Below, one piece after another: positions 35,440 to 45,172 of a DNA stretch of 53,129 bases (position 1 is the stretch's first letter; each line of letters begins with the position of its first letter). Position numbers and translations under genes: made by a program. The notes below the pieces were generated by a model, which saw only the letters and a program-made list of their open reading frames with translations, was not told the origin of the DNA and ran no database searches. Source of the stretch: Deltaproteobacteria bacterium (GTDB lineage: Bacteria > Myxococcota_A > Polyangia > JAAYKL01); contig JAFGWT010000052.1 in NCBI GenBank assembly GCA_016937015.1, forward strand, positions 1-53,129, in the 5' to 3' direction.

Positions 35440-38400
35440 ATGACTATTACTAGAAAATTATTTTGCATGCTGTTTTTGAGCATACTCCTTGCTGCTGTGT
35501 CCTGGGGGTGCTCTGAAACAGATCAGAGCAAGCCGACCGGAAATGGGACCGCCGACGGCGACAGCGATGCTGACAGCGATGCTGATAGCGATGCCGATAG
35601 TGACGCCGACAGCGACGCCGACAGTGACGCCGACAGTGACGCAGACGGAGATGTTATTAACAAGGAATGCATCGTTGCAAAAGATGATCCGCTGCCAGAG
35701 GGATGTACCACAAGAATTAATCCTTCCTGCGGTGACGGCATAAAAAATCAGGACTGGGAAGTTTGTGACGACGGTAACACAATTCCCGGCGACGGCGCCA
35801 ACGGCCGGTGTGCCATCGAGCCAAACTACAGTTGCGACACGGATGCGGAACCCTGCACCTGTAAGACCACTATCGTATGCGGTAATGGAAAGATTGAACC
35901 AGGTGAAGTCTGCGACGATGACAATACCGAAGACGGCGATGGCTGCAATGCAACCTGCGATATGCAGGAAGAAGGATGGGTTTGTCGCGAAGGCGAACCA
36001 TGTGAAAAGATGTACGCCTGCGGAAACAATCGGATCGAAAGCGGCGAAGATTGTGAAGACGGTAACACGGATAGCGGAGACGGCTGCGATGAAGACTGTC
36101 AAGTGGAGAGCGGCTGGGAATGCCCGATTCCCATGCAGGCATGTCAGCGGCTCCCACGCTGCGGTGATGGAAAGACCCGATTTGACCTTGGCGAGCAATG
36201 CGATGACGGCAATACAAAGAGTGACGACGGCTGTGAAGGCGACTGCAGTGAGGTTGAAGATGGATATGAATGTCCGTCCGCTGGCGGAAAATGCACACTG
36301 CTGGAAACAGAATGCGGCGATGGGAAACTCGACTGGGATGAGGAATGCGACGACAACAATACCAAAAGCGATGATGGATGTACCAGTGATTGCCGGCGAG
36401 AGAATGGCTATAAATGTCCATACCAGGGCGCACCCTGTATCCCCGATTGCGGTGATGGTGTTGTGACGGCATCTGAATCCTGTGATGACGGCAACGATGA
36501 CGATGACGATGGCTGTACATCTGAGTGCAAATGGGAGGAAGGTAAAACCTGTAAGTACATTAAACCTGCAGGTTCCGATACATACGAGTGCAAAGTGGTC
36601 GAATGCGGTGATGGTGTACCAGGCAGCGCATGGCGATCCACCATTGCATGCGATGACGGGAACAAGGAAGTGGGCGACGGGTGCTCCCCGCTTTGCCAAA
36701 AAGAGCCCATTTGCGAAACAGGCAAAGGCTGTACGTCAGAATGCGGCGACGGCATTGTGATTGGTGACGAGGAATGCGACGACGGCAACACCCGGAATCT
36801 GGACGGCTGCGACGAAGACTGCCAGGTTGAGCCAGGCTATGACTGTGACGACGAAGAATTGAATGGGCTTGGCTCCAGCATGAAAGTTCTCGCGATTTAC
36901 AAGGATATCATAGAAGGCGACAACAACTATCCCGATTTTGAGCAACATGACCTGCTCGGATGCAACGAAGTTTCCCCTGGCATCGTTAAAAACGAACTGA
37001 ACGACGAAGGCAAACCGGAACTGGGTAACGGAGCGGGCAGCAGCCCGGACTGTGACTGGGTCAACAGCGCCAGCTCGTTCGCCAAATGGTATGATCACAA
37101 CGAAGGCGATCAGGACGCTGTAGTGGTCGATACCATTACCCTCTGGCGAAACGACGATGGCAACTACGTCAATCGCTGGCTTGAGGATGGTACCCAGTGG
37201 ACGACATATGTGGAGGACAATACGCCTGTATGGTGTGCGGTATCGGACAGCGGTTCGAAAGCGGATTGCGCAGACGTGATTCCCGGTTTTGAAGACGATA
37301 ACGATTGGTTGGCCCCTGAGGATCCCTGTCCCCAGTTCAGTAACGATGGTGATCAGATCTGTGTGTTCTATGACGGCAGCACAAAACTGAAATTTGACGG
37401 CAATCCGGCATTTTTCCCACTGGATGGCAAGGGAGTTGACGACGATACCGGCGAAGCGGTAATCCCGTTCCCGGTATATTCCGGCCAATGGTTACCTGAA
37501 GAAGACTATTTCAGTACTTTCGATATTGATGAACCCGATGGCTACAGCACCAAACACAATTTCTTTTTCACCAGCGAAGTCCGCTTCTGGTTCCAGTACG
37601 ATCCGAACGCCGAACAGACCCTCAATTTTGTGGGCGATGATGACGTTTGGGTATTTGTGAACGGCATGCTGGCACTGGATCTCGGTGGTATTCACGTCCC
37701 TCTGGAAGGGGAATTCACCATTCAGGACCTGGAAAATTCACACAATCTCGAAGATGGTGGTGTTTATGAGATCGTTGTATTCCAGGCTGAGCGACAGATG
37801 GAAGGCTCCAGCTATAAACTGACTCTTGGTGGCTTCAACGCATCCGCAAGCGTCTGTGTGCCCGACTGTGGTGACGGAGCCATCACAACCGGCGAGATGT
37901 GTGACAACGGCGACGATAACAGCAACTCGGCATACAACGGCTGTAGAACTGACTGCACCCTCGGCCCACGCTGTGGTGACAAAGTATGGCAGGAAAACTA
38001 CGAGGATTGCGATAACGGAACAAATACAGATACTTATGGACTTGATGGAGATGAACCTTGTGGCCCCAACTGCAAGCTCCCGCCTTTCTGTGGCGACGGA
38101 GAGATTCAGCCTCAATTTGGTGAGCAGTGTGACGACGGCGTGCAAAACACTGGCGCCTACGGTGCGTGCAACGATGACTGCACCTTGGCTCCATTCTGCG
38201 GAGACGGCAAAATTTCCGACGGCGAATACTGTGATATCGCCGGTGAACCCATCGACAAGGATGGCAATTCCATCTACGCATGCCTGGATTGTACCGATGC
38301 GCCCCGTTGTGGCGATGGTGTGCTCCAGGATGAATGGGGGGAAGACTGCGACGGATCGACTGTCAATGGCAAGGAATGCACCGACGAATGTCGTTTTGCA

Positions 38401-38751
38401 GGTGAATGCGGGGACGGCGTTGTGGACAAAGCCGCTGGCGAACAGTGCGATTATGGCAACGATTTGAACGACGGCTCCTATGGTGGTTGTACGCCCGGAT
38501 GTCTTTTTGCACCCAGATGCGGCGACGGTAAAGTACAGGAAGATGAAGGCGAAGAATGCGATGCAGGGGATGACCAAAATCTGGGCGAATACGGCGAATG
38601 CGCGCCGGACTGCAAGATGGGCCCACACTGTGGCGACATGGAAGTTCAGAAGCCTTACGAGGAATGTGACGAAGGAAACGACGATACCGACGATCAGGGC
38701 CCTGACGACGGTTGCACCAACTCCTGCTCCGTCATTCTCTCGATTGAATAG
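35440..38751 (+). CDS. secreted protein with 16 Myxococcus-type cysteine-rich repeats around a fibro-slime domain
   Basis: 1103 residues. The N-terminal signal segment (about 1-24) ends with VSWGC, so Cys24 may be lipidated, though the lipobox is not canonical. Seven DSDA units (about residues 41-68) form an acidic linker. Eight cysteine-rich repeats follow, of the form CGDG-x-GE-CDDGN-x-GC-x-C (DUF4215, Myxococcus cysteine-rich repeat). About 480-795 is a fibro-slime domain, with FYVGDDDVWVFVNG-like FVGDDDVWVFVNGML and VVFQAERQMEGSSYKL near its end. Eight more cysteine-rich repeats complete the protein. It is a cell-surface adhesin or matrix component by family analogy. AGAGG lies about ten bases upstream of ATG 35440. 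It is monocistronic. Confidence 0.88.
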   Translation: MTITRKLFCMLFLSILLAAVSWGCSETDQSKPTGNGTADGDSDADSDADSDADSDADSDADSDADSDADGDVINKECIVAKDDPLPEGCTTRINPSCGDGIKNQDWEVCDDGNTIPGDGANGRCAIEPNYSCDTDAEPCTCKTTIVCGNGKIEPGEVCDDDNTEDGDGCNATCDMQEEGWVCREGEPCEKMYACGNNRIESGEDCEDGNTDSGDGCDEDCQVESGWECPIPMQACQRLPRCGDGKTRFDLGEQCDDGNTKSDDGCEGDCSEVEDGYECPSAGGKCTLLETECGDGKLDWDEECDDNNTKSDDGCTSDCRRENGYKCPYQGAPCIPDCGDGVVTASESCDDGNDDDDDGCTSECKWEEGKTCKYIKPAGSDTYECKVVECGDGVPGSAWRSTIACDDGNKEVGDGCSPLCQKEPICETGKGCTSECGDGIVIGDEECDDGNTRNLDGCDEDCQVEPGYDCDDEELNGLGSSMKVLAIYKDIIEGDNNYPDFEQHDLLGCNEVSPGIVKNELNDEGKPELGNGAGSSPDCDWVNSASSFAKWYDHNEGDQDAVVVDTITLWRNDDGNYVNRWLEDGTQWTTYVEDNTPVWCAVSDSGSKADCADVIPGFEDDNDWLAPEDPCPQFSNDGDQICVFYDGSTKLKFDGNPAFFPLDGKGVDDDTGEAVIPFPVYSGQWLPEEDYFSTFDIDEPDGYSTKHNFFFTSEVRFWFQYDPNAEQTLNFVGDDDVWVFVNGMLALDLGGIHVPLEGEFTIQDLENSHNLEDGGVYEIVVFQAERQMEGSSYKLTLGGFNASASVCVPDCGDGAITTGEMCDNGDDNSNSAYNGCRTDCTLGPRCGDKVWQENYEDCDNGTNTDTYGLDGDEPCGPNCKLPPFCGDGEIQPQFGEQCDDGVQNTGAYGACNDDCTLAPFCGDGKISDGEYCDIAGEPIDKDGNSIYACLDCTDAPRCGDGVLQDEWGEDCDGSTVNGKECTDECRFAGECGDGVVDKAAGEQCDYGNDLNDGSYGGCTPGCLFAPRCGDGKVQEDEGEECDAGDDQNLGEYGECAPDCKMGPHCGDMEVQKPYEECDEGNDDTDDQGPDDGCTNSCSVILSIE
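35560..35643 (+). repeat. 12-bp tandem repeat encoding a DSDA linker
   Basis: Seven units of GAC-AGC-GAT-GCT and close variants (GAT for GAC, AGT for AGC, GCC or GCA for GCT) in frame within the fibro-slime gene. Third-base variation limits exact slippage, yet the unit length of 12 keeps any change in frame. Confidence 0.85.
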
Positions 38752-38870
38752 CTCTCGATCCTGACCATTCCTTCAACGTTCTTCAATCCACTGTTTTTCA
38801 ATCCAATTTAATGTTATTTAATGTATTTAATACATATATCTAACGACATAATGAATTAGAGGAGATGCCC

Positions 38871-39629
38871 ATGAGCAGCTATCAAAAATCTGTTTATATG
38901 AACCTTTTCATTTTGGCATTGGCGGACGGTAAACTGGACCCAAGGGAAATGCATTTTCTGGCGCGTTTCGCTTCAGAGGCAGGAATCTCAGACGCCATGC
39001 AGCAAGAGTGGCAGCAGGAGGCAAAGGATAAACAGCTTCAATTCGTCCCCATCGAATCCGATGAGATAATTTCTCAGTCTCTCGCGCTCCTCGCCAGAAT
39101 GGTCCGGGTGGATGATGAATTTGACCCCCGCGAACAGGATGCGTACCTATCCATGGGAAAAGCCTTGGGATATTCGGAAGAAGAGCTGGGGACTGCGCTA
39201 AGAAAATACTGGAACACAGATCCGCAGTTCGATCTGTCCACTGTGATCCAACAGACAGACGACGGTTCAACTGAGTCGGCTCCAGTCATTTTGGTTATCC
39301 AGGACTACCAGACAGACCTTGAGAAACTGGAGTTATCCGCCAACCGATGCAAAATCGACTACTGCCGCCTTTCTGAAACATCATTGCAATCCGATAAGTA
39401 CACTATGGTTCTTTTTCAAATTCCAGAAGACCCCAAAGATTCCCTCGCAATGCTTAACCTGTTGAAACAACATTTTGTAAAGACACCGGTGGGATTTTTG
39501 GCCCATCGCGCACAGGCCGCACAAATTGGCTATTTGCTTGAAAATGGCGCCAATAAATGTTTTGTTAAACCGCTTTTTCCCAACGAACTAAATAAGGCGC
39601 TGAAAAAGGTTATATCGGCCCGAAAATAG
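38871..39629 (+). CDS. TerB-like domain fused to a degenerate receiver-like domain
   Basis: 252 residues, no signal peptide. The first ~115 residues resemble the TerB-like (tellurite-resistance B) helical bundle, with two acidic motifs, ALADGKLDPRE (17-26) and VDDEFDPRE (80-88), that in TerB bind metal. Residues about 138-252 follow the receiver fold: VILVIQDYQTD, MVLFQIPED and KCFVKPLFPNEL. The phosphoacceptor Asp is replaced by Gln183 and the first acidic position by Gln144, while the conserved Lys233 is kept, so phosphorylation is not expected. The start is ATG 38871, six bases after AGAGGAG; the frame can extend to 38865. The DUF2721 gene is 29 bases downstream and probably co-transcribed. 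Confidence 0.7.
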   Translation: MSSYQKSVYMNLFILALADGKLDPREMHFLARFASEAGISDAMQQEWQQEAKDKQLQFVPIESDEIISQSLALLARMVRVDDEFDPREQDAYLSMGKALGYSEEELGTALRKYWNTDPQFDLSTVIQQTDDGSTESAPVILVIQDYQTDLEKLELSANRCKIDYCRLSETSLQSDKYTMVLFQIPEDPKDSLAMLNLLKQHFVKTPVGFLAHRAQAAQIGYLLENGANKCFVKPLFPNELNKALKKVISARK

Positions 39630-39658
39630 TACGGCTTCAATCAGCCAACGTAAAACCA

Positions 39659-40048
39659 ATGGAACTGACACTGACCACGCCCACTGTTCTCTTTTCTGCA
39701 ATATCGCTGCTTATGCTGGCATATACAAATCGGTTTCTGGCCTATGCCGCACTGGTGCGCGGCCTGCACGATCGCTACCAGGAACGCAAGGAAACGAGGC
39801 TGCTGGTTCAAATTCAAAATCTGCGCCTCAGGTTGAAGCTGATCCGTGCCATGCAGATCGCGGGTATCACAAGTTTGCTTTTATGTGTAGTCACTATGTT
39901 TCTGGTGTACGTGCAGGTTCAGCACGTCGCGGAGTTTGTTTTTGGCATTGCATTGCTGTTGCTTATCCTGTCCCTCGGTATTCTGATTTGGGAAATTCAG
40001 ATTTCGGTGAATGCCCTTGATGCACAACTCAACGATCTGAAGGAATAA
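39659..40048 (+). CDS. DUF2721-family membrane protein
   Basis: 129 residues. Three hydrophobic segments are visible, about 8-30, 64-85 and 90-111, and a charged loop lies between the first two (RYQERKETRLLVQIQNLRLR). The arrangement and the length match the DUF2721 family of small inner-membrane proteins of unknown function. It starts at ATG 39659 without a Shine-Dalgarno sequence and closely follows the TerB/receiver-like gene, so they probably share a transcript. It faces groEL tail to tail. Confidence 0.75.
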   Translation: MELTLTTPTVLFSAISLLMLAYTNRFLAYAALVRGLHDRYQERKETRLLVQIQNLRLRLKLIRAMQIAGITSLLLCVVTMFLVYVQVQHVAEFVFGIALLLLILSLGILIWEIQISVNALDAQLNDLKE

Positions 40049-40340
40049 GGCAACGCGGGAAAATCTTTACATCGCTTAAATCGCCTCTCGTCTACACCCC
40101 GCCGACGAAGTGTCAATGGGTTCGATTTTTCCACCACCTGTGATGCTCTTCAATAAGGTCAGATCTCACCAATAGGATATTTTTCAAAGTCCGTTTACCG
40201 TAGCGTCCAGATTATCAGATGGGTTTAGCACAACCTTCCCAATCCAATTCACTTCCACCCTCAAGTCACTTCCCGCTTCGCTTTCGCTCCACGGTTATCG
40301 AGCGCCAGTCACGGCGCTCCGCGCCATGCCTGGCGCACAC
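40049..40340. other. convergent spacer with two G+C-rich hairpins
   Basis: Ordinary sequence up to about 40290. GAGCGCC (40300-40306) pairs with GGCGCTC (40313-40319), and GCGCCA (40321-40326) pairs with TGGCGC (40331-40336); both stems are perfect and sit directly before the groEL terminator. No coding frame was accepted here. Confidence 0.6.
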
Positions 40341-40375
40341 AAAAAAAAGGCGCTCCGGATGTCTCCGAAGCGCCC
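40341..40375 (-). terminator. rho-independent terminator of groEL
   Basis: On the minus strand a G+C-rich hairpin (GGGCGCTTCGGAG paired with CCGGAGCGCC, loop ACAT) is followed directly by eight T residues (40348-40341). It lies 37 bases after the groEL stop. The run of A on the plus strand before the hairpin does not serve the plus strand. Confidence 0.85.
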
Positions 40376-40412
40376 TTGATAAAAATCGAGCCGAAACTGA
40401 ACTTGCCTGAGA

Positions 40413-42119
<1,707 letters not shown>

Positions 42120-42133
42120 TCACAATATTCTGC

Positions 42134-42424
42134 CTATTTCTCCACAACTGCGAGAATGTCATCTTCACGGAGAATAATCAGCTCTTCGCCATCCACCTTA
42201 ATCTCTGTTCCCGCATATTTACCAAAAAGAATGATGTCATCTTTTTTAACATCCATACCAGTGGCTTTTCCATCGTCTCCCTTTTTACCTGGACCAACTG
42301 CCAACACTTTACCTTCGAGCGGTTTTTCCTTGGCGGAATCGGGGATGATAATCCCGCCGGCGGTTTTTTCTTCTGAGTCCAGTCGTTTAATAATTACGCG
42401 ATCCTGTAGTGGCTTCAATGCCAT
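42134..42424 (-). CDS. groES: co-chaperonin GroES (10 kDa)
   Basis: 96 residues. The protein has the typical [16 protein letters not shown] start, the mobile loop with [16 protein letters not shown], the [10 protein letters not shown] core and an [13 protein letters not shown] end. It caps the GroEL ring. A longer frame starts at 42436, but ATG 42424 has GGAGG five bases upstream and matches the universal start. A sigma70-type promoter lies about 85 bases upstream; I did not find a CIRCE element or a sigma32-type box in that region. Confidence 0.97.
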   Translation of the reverse strand: MALKPLQDRVIIKRLDSEEKTAGGIIIPDSAKEKPLEGKVLAVGPGKKGDDGKATGMDVKKDDIILFGKYAGTEIKVDGEELIILREDDILAVVEK

Positions 42425-42509
42425 AGCATCCTCCATTTTCTAAACCATTTCGATAGGTTTGGTTATTGTGACAGCCGATGCAAACCATACCATGGCGTCG
42501 GCGATGGTC

Positions 42510-42537
42510 ATAGTAATCACCAACAGAAGGTTGTCAA
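42510..42537 (-). promoter_or_regulatory. groES-groEL promoter
   Basis: Minus strand TTGACA (42537-42532), a perfect -35 box, 16-base spacer, TACTAT (42515-42510). The predicted leader is about 80 bases. The rest of 42425-42632 has no further recognised site. Confidence 0.6.
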
Positions 42538-42632
42538 TCCCAGTGGTACAATTTATAAAATTGGCAAGAATGTATTCATTAAACAACAAGTGGGAACTGA
42601 AAAGACAGCCGTCGACAAGAGGAATGAGCGGT

Positions 42633-43373
42633 CTACTCAACAATTGAAACGTGCTCGATTTTCCATCCCTCAATCTCTTCGTACGTATTTCCATCCATAG
42701 TCTGTAAATCCTCATCAAATGTCCACGGACCAAGGTCATCCTCCGCTCCTTCGATAGTCACAGAATCAAGATAAACCACTGTCTCTTCAATCGTTGCGCC
42801 ATCTTCCTCATCCAGCAGAGTAAACTGCAGTCCAAACGCCACCACCTGTTCGGGATCAAAATCCGGCGTCTCTTCGAGCAATGCGTCCACATCCACGGTT
42901 AGCTCCGTCCAATCGGTCATGTCCGCGATCGCCTCCCAGTTATCGTAGCCGAGGGTCGCATAATCGTTGTCTTCACCGTTTTGAACCAGTGGCTGCAGAA
43001 TACCGGCCCCAAAGGTGGTTGCTTTCACCCTGAAGGTTACCACCGCTCCGCTCAGATCCACCGGACCATCATCGCCAAAATAGAAATTGAATTGCTGCGC
43101 GGTGTTCCAGTCAGTAAACGGAACCGTCATCTTTGCGTAGCCTGGCACGTCTCCGTCACTGTCTGAATCACTGTCTGAGTCGCTGTCTGAATCACTGTCT
43201 GAATCGCTGTCCGAATCGCTGTCTGAGTCTGAATCAGAGTCGGAATTCCCATCTCCGGTTTCGCCGGTTTCATCAGAGACACCACATCCAGCAACACTTG
43301 CAACACCCATCCCCAGACCGAGTATGCTGAGTAAAATCGCTAGCTGGTTTAATTTGTTAAAAATATTTTTCAT
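42633..43373 (-). CDS. Ser-Asp repeat lipoprotein with a carbohydrate-binding-like domain
   Basis: 246 residues. The signal peptide ends in the canonical lipobox VAGC with Cys30 as the lipid site. A linker of 15 Ser-Asp pairs (about residues 42-71) joins it to a C-terminal beta-sandwich of about 170 residues (VPFTDWNTAQQFNFYFGDDG, VVTFRVKATTF, WTELTVDVDALLEE) that looks like a galactose-binding or carbohydrate-binding jelly roll. The same layout, an anchor, an acidic linker and a display domain, occurs in the fibro-slime protein. Start is ATG 43373, with GGTAGGG upstream; the longer frame from 43394 has none. The ligand is unknown. It is a single gene upstream of the groES promoter region. 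Confidence 0.75.
   Translation of the reverse strand: MKNIFNKLNQLAILLSILGLGMGVASVAGCGVSDETGETGDGNSDSDSDSDSDSDSDSDSDSDSDSDSDSDSDGDVPGYAKMTVPFTDWNTAQQFNFYFGDDGPVDLSGAVVTFRVKATTFGAGILQPLVQNGEDNDYATLGYDNWEAIADMTDWTELTVDVDALLEETPDFDPEQVVAFGLQFTLLDEEDGATIEETVVYLDSVTIEGAEDDLGPWTFDEDLQTMDGNTYEEIEGWKIEHVSIVE
43155..43244 (-). repeat. 6-bp tandem repeat encoding 15 Ser-Asp pairs
   Basis: Fifteen consecutive Ser-Asp codon pairs on the minus strand, with serine written as TCA, AGT, AGC, TCG, TCT or TCC and aspartate as GAC or GAT. Codon variation again breaks exact identity. Confidence 0.85.
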
Positions 43374-43438
43374 TTTGAGCGCCCTACCTTTCATTTAGTA
43401 AACACACCAGCGCATCCAAGACTGCGCGAAGTTTGTTT

Positions 43439-43454
43439 AGTTTGTTTACAAACT
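43439..43454. promoter_or_regulatory. palindrome upstream of the Ser-Asp lipoprotein gene
   Basis: AGTTTGT (43439-43445), TT, and ACAAACT (43448-43454) form an almost loopless inverted repeat, preceded by another AGTTTGTTTA copy at 43430-43439. It lies about 65 bases before the start codon of the minus-strand lipoprotein gene, a position suited to an operator. The rest of the 353-base gap (43374-43726) has no accepted gene. Confidence 0.4.
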
Positions 43455-43726
43455 ACATAAAGAAATCTACAGAAAGCCACAAATCATGTCAATCACGGCT
43501 TTGTTATATTTATTTCATAACCAATTATGATTAATGACTCACAAGGCTCAATCGTTGATTCAGGAAGCGCCAGGCCCGTTTCATCCTTGGCAGTTCAGAA
43601 TAAGCTTGATGATCCGTTCGTGGGCGTTCAATACACGCGCAATGCAATTGACCTGCAAAGTAAGTCTGAAAAATTGATTTGATACTGCCGTAAGGGATAA
43701 ACAGTACTCAGCAGGAGAGACTAAAG

Positions 43727-44005
43727 ATGACCACAAAACACAATGCCATCAAAATGCTCAGAAACCATCTATCCCGTCTTTTTGATGCCCGTCATCAAGG
43801 CGCACTCAAGACAGATTTATCCGAAACCCGCGGATTTATCGATGGCTACATTTGTGCCCTCGAAGATTTGCAGGTTTGCGATAAAAATGAACTGCTATCA
43901 CTCATTGCCGAGGAACGACGCAATGCCGCAAACCGCGCTGACGCATGTCATTCCATTCAGTCGACGACGATGACAGCGGAACACTTCGCCCCAATATTGG
44001 GGTGA
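43727..44005 (+). CDS. small protein of unknown function
   Basis: 92 residues, mostly helical by eye (MLRNHLSRLFDARHQ, GYICALEDLQV, LLSLIAEERRNAANRADA), with two Cys and no signal peptide. I do not recognise a family. AGGAG lies about ten bases before ATG 43727, and a sequence of this length with good charge distribution is unlikely to be random. It lies upstream of rpsB on the same strand, though 242 bases and a separate promoter part them, so it is probably its own unit. Confidence 0.55.
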   Translation: MTTKHNAIKMLRNHLSRLFDARHQGALKTDLSETRGFIDGYICALEDLQVCDKNELLSLIAEERRNAANRADACHSIQSTTMTAEHFAPILG

Positions 44006-44067
44006 GCTTTGTCGCTATAAAAGGGATCACTCATTCCCCGAATACCAGTTATTTCCAGCCTAAAAGC

Positions 44068-44096
44068 TTGATCCGTTTGAAATTGAATGGTAATAG
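44068..44096 (+). promoter_or_regulatory. promoter of the rpsB-tsf-pyrH block
   Basis: TTGATC (44068-44073), 17-base spacer, TAATAG (44091-44096). The predicted start near 44103 gives a leader of about 145 bases, which includes two hairpins. Confidence 0.55.
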
Positions 44097-44167
44097 ACCC
44101 GCCTTCGGCAATCACGCCGAAAATACGCACGCTCTATCCGATGCACGTCATCGGCCTGATTCGGGTG

Positions 44168-44228
44168 TTTCGCAATTTGCGAAATCGTTTCGGGGCAAGG
44201 AGCGGAGGTGGTCAGCGAAGCGCTGATC
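44168..44228 (+). promoter_or_regulatory. two hairpins in the rpsB leader
   Basis: TTTCGCA (44168-44174) pairs with TGCGAAA (44178-44184). GGTCAGCG (44210-44217) pairs with CGCTGATC (44221-44228), with one G-T pair, and ends ten bases before the GGAGG Shine-Dalgarno sequence of rpsB. S2 is known to be autoregulated in some bacteria; whether these structures do this is inference. Confidence 0.4.
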
Positions 44229-44247
44229 AATTAACCCGGAGGAAAAT

Positions 44248-45090
44248 ATGTCAGAAGAAACCGCCACCGCGGCAAAAAAAGAACTCGTCAGTTTAAGAGA
44301 ACTCCTGGAAGCGGGTGTTCACCTCGGTCACCACACCAAACGCTGGAACCCCAAAATGTCACCTTTCATTTTCGGTTCCCGCAACAACGTACACATCATT
44401 GACCTGCGCATCACCCAAAAACTGTTCAACCAGGCGTATGAAACTATCGAGAACGTTGTTGGCAAGGGCGGACAGGTCCTGTTCGTCGGCACCAAACGAC
44501 AGGCGACTGAAGTCATCGCGGAAGAAGCCGTTCGTTGTGGAATGCACCATGTCACCCATCGCTGGCTCGGCGGGACCCTGACCAACTTTGCCACCATTCG
44601 CAATACCGTTGAGCGCATGAAAAACATCGAGGAAATGCGCAAAGATGGTACTTACGATGGCTTTGTTAAAAAGGAACGTCTGAAAATTGACAAGGAATAT
44701 GTCAAACTCGTCAAGTTCGTGGGCGGGATTAAAGACATGGAAGTCTTACCTTCGGCAATTTTTATTGTGGACCCCAATAAAGAGTACAATGCCGTTGCCG
44801 AAGCAAAACGCATTGGCATTCCAGTTATCGCACTTATCGATACCAACAGCGACCCGGACGAAATCGATTTGCCCATTCCAGGTAACGACGATGCCATCAG
44901 AACCATTAAATTGATTACGTCGAAAATGGCTGATGCGGTCAACGCTGGCGTTAAACGCCGTCGTGAAAGCGCTAAAGCGGTGGCCACCTCCGCGCCGACC
45001 GATGGGCCCAAAGTGGAAGTCACCCGTCGCCCCAGAGCTGCAACCAAAAGCAAAGCACCAGCAACTGAAGCGGACAAAGACGCTGAATAA
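44248..45090 (+). CDS. rpsB: 30S ribosomal protein S2
   Basis: 280 residues. The family start is [20 protein letters not shown] followed by [13 protein letters not shown], and the middle has the [13 protein letters not shown] block; all are hallmarks of S2. The C-terminal 45 residues are a Lys/Arg/Ala-rich extension beyond the core. The protein binds late to the 30S subunit. GGAGG lies six bases before ATG 44248. It heads the usual rpsB-tsf-pyrH order, with tsf 82 bases downstream. Confidence 0.98.
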   Translation: MSEETATAAKKELVSLRELLEAGVHLGHHTKRWNPKMSPFIFGSRNNVHIIDLRITQKLFNQAYETIENVVGKGGQVLFVGTKRQATEVIAEEAVRCGMHHVTHRWLGGTLTNFATIRNTVERMKNIEEMRKDGTYDGFVKKERLKIDKEYVKLVKFVGGIKDMEVLPSAIFIVDPNKEYNAVAEAKRIGIPVIALIDTNSDPDEIDLPIPGNDDAIRTIKLITSKMADAVNAGVKRRRESAKAVATSAPTDGPKVEVTRRPRAATKSKAPATEADKDAE

Positions 45091-45172
45091 GTTCAGATAT
45101 CAGCTGCAAAACGATGTGACTGAGATGTGGCTGCGCAAAGAGGCGTAGCAATTTTTTGAAAGGACTTGGACT

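Noticed and set aside
35458-38628. Three long open frames on the minus strand (35458-36699, 36736-37488, 37738-38628)
   Set aside because: They lie antisense to the repeat-rich fibro-slime gene. Its GGN/GAY codons leave few stops on the other strand, and the antisense peptides show no domains or start signals.
42425-42632. CIRCE or sigma32-type heat-shock element ahead of groES
   Set aside because: Looked for TTAGCACTC/GAGTGCTAA and for CTTGAA-type boxes by eye; none present. Only a sigma70-type promoter was seen.
42440-42739. 99-codon minus-strand frame upstream of groES
   Set aside because: It overlaps the lipoprotein gene and contains the groES promoter; no Shine-Dalgarno sequence.
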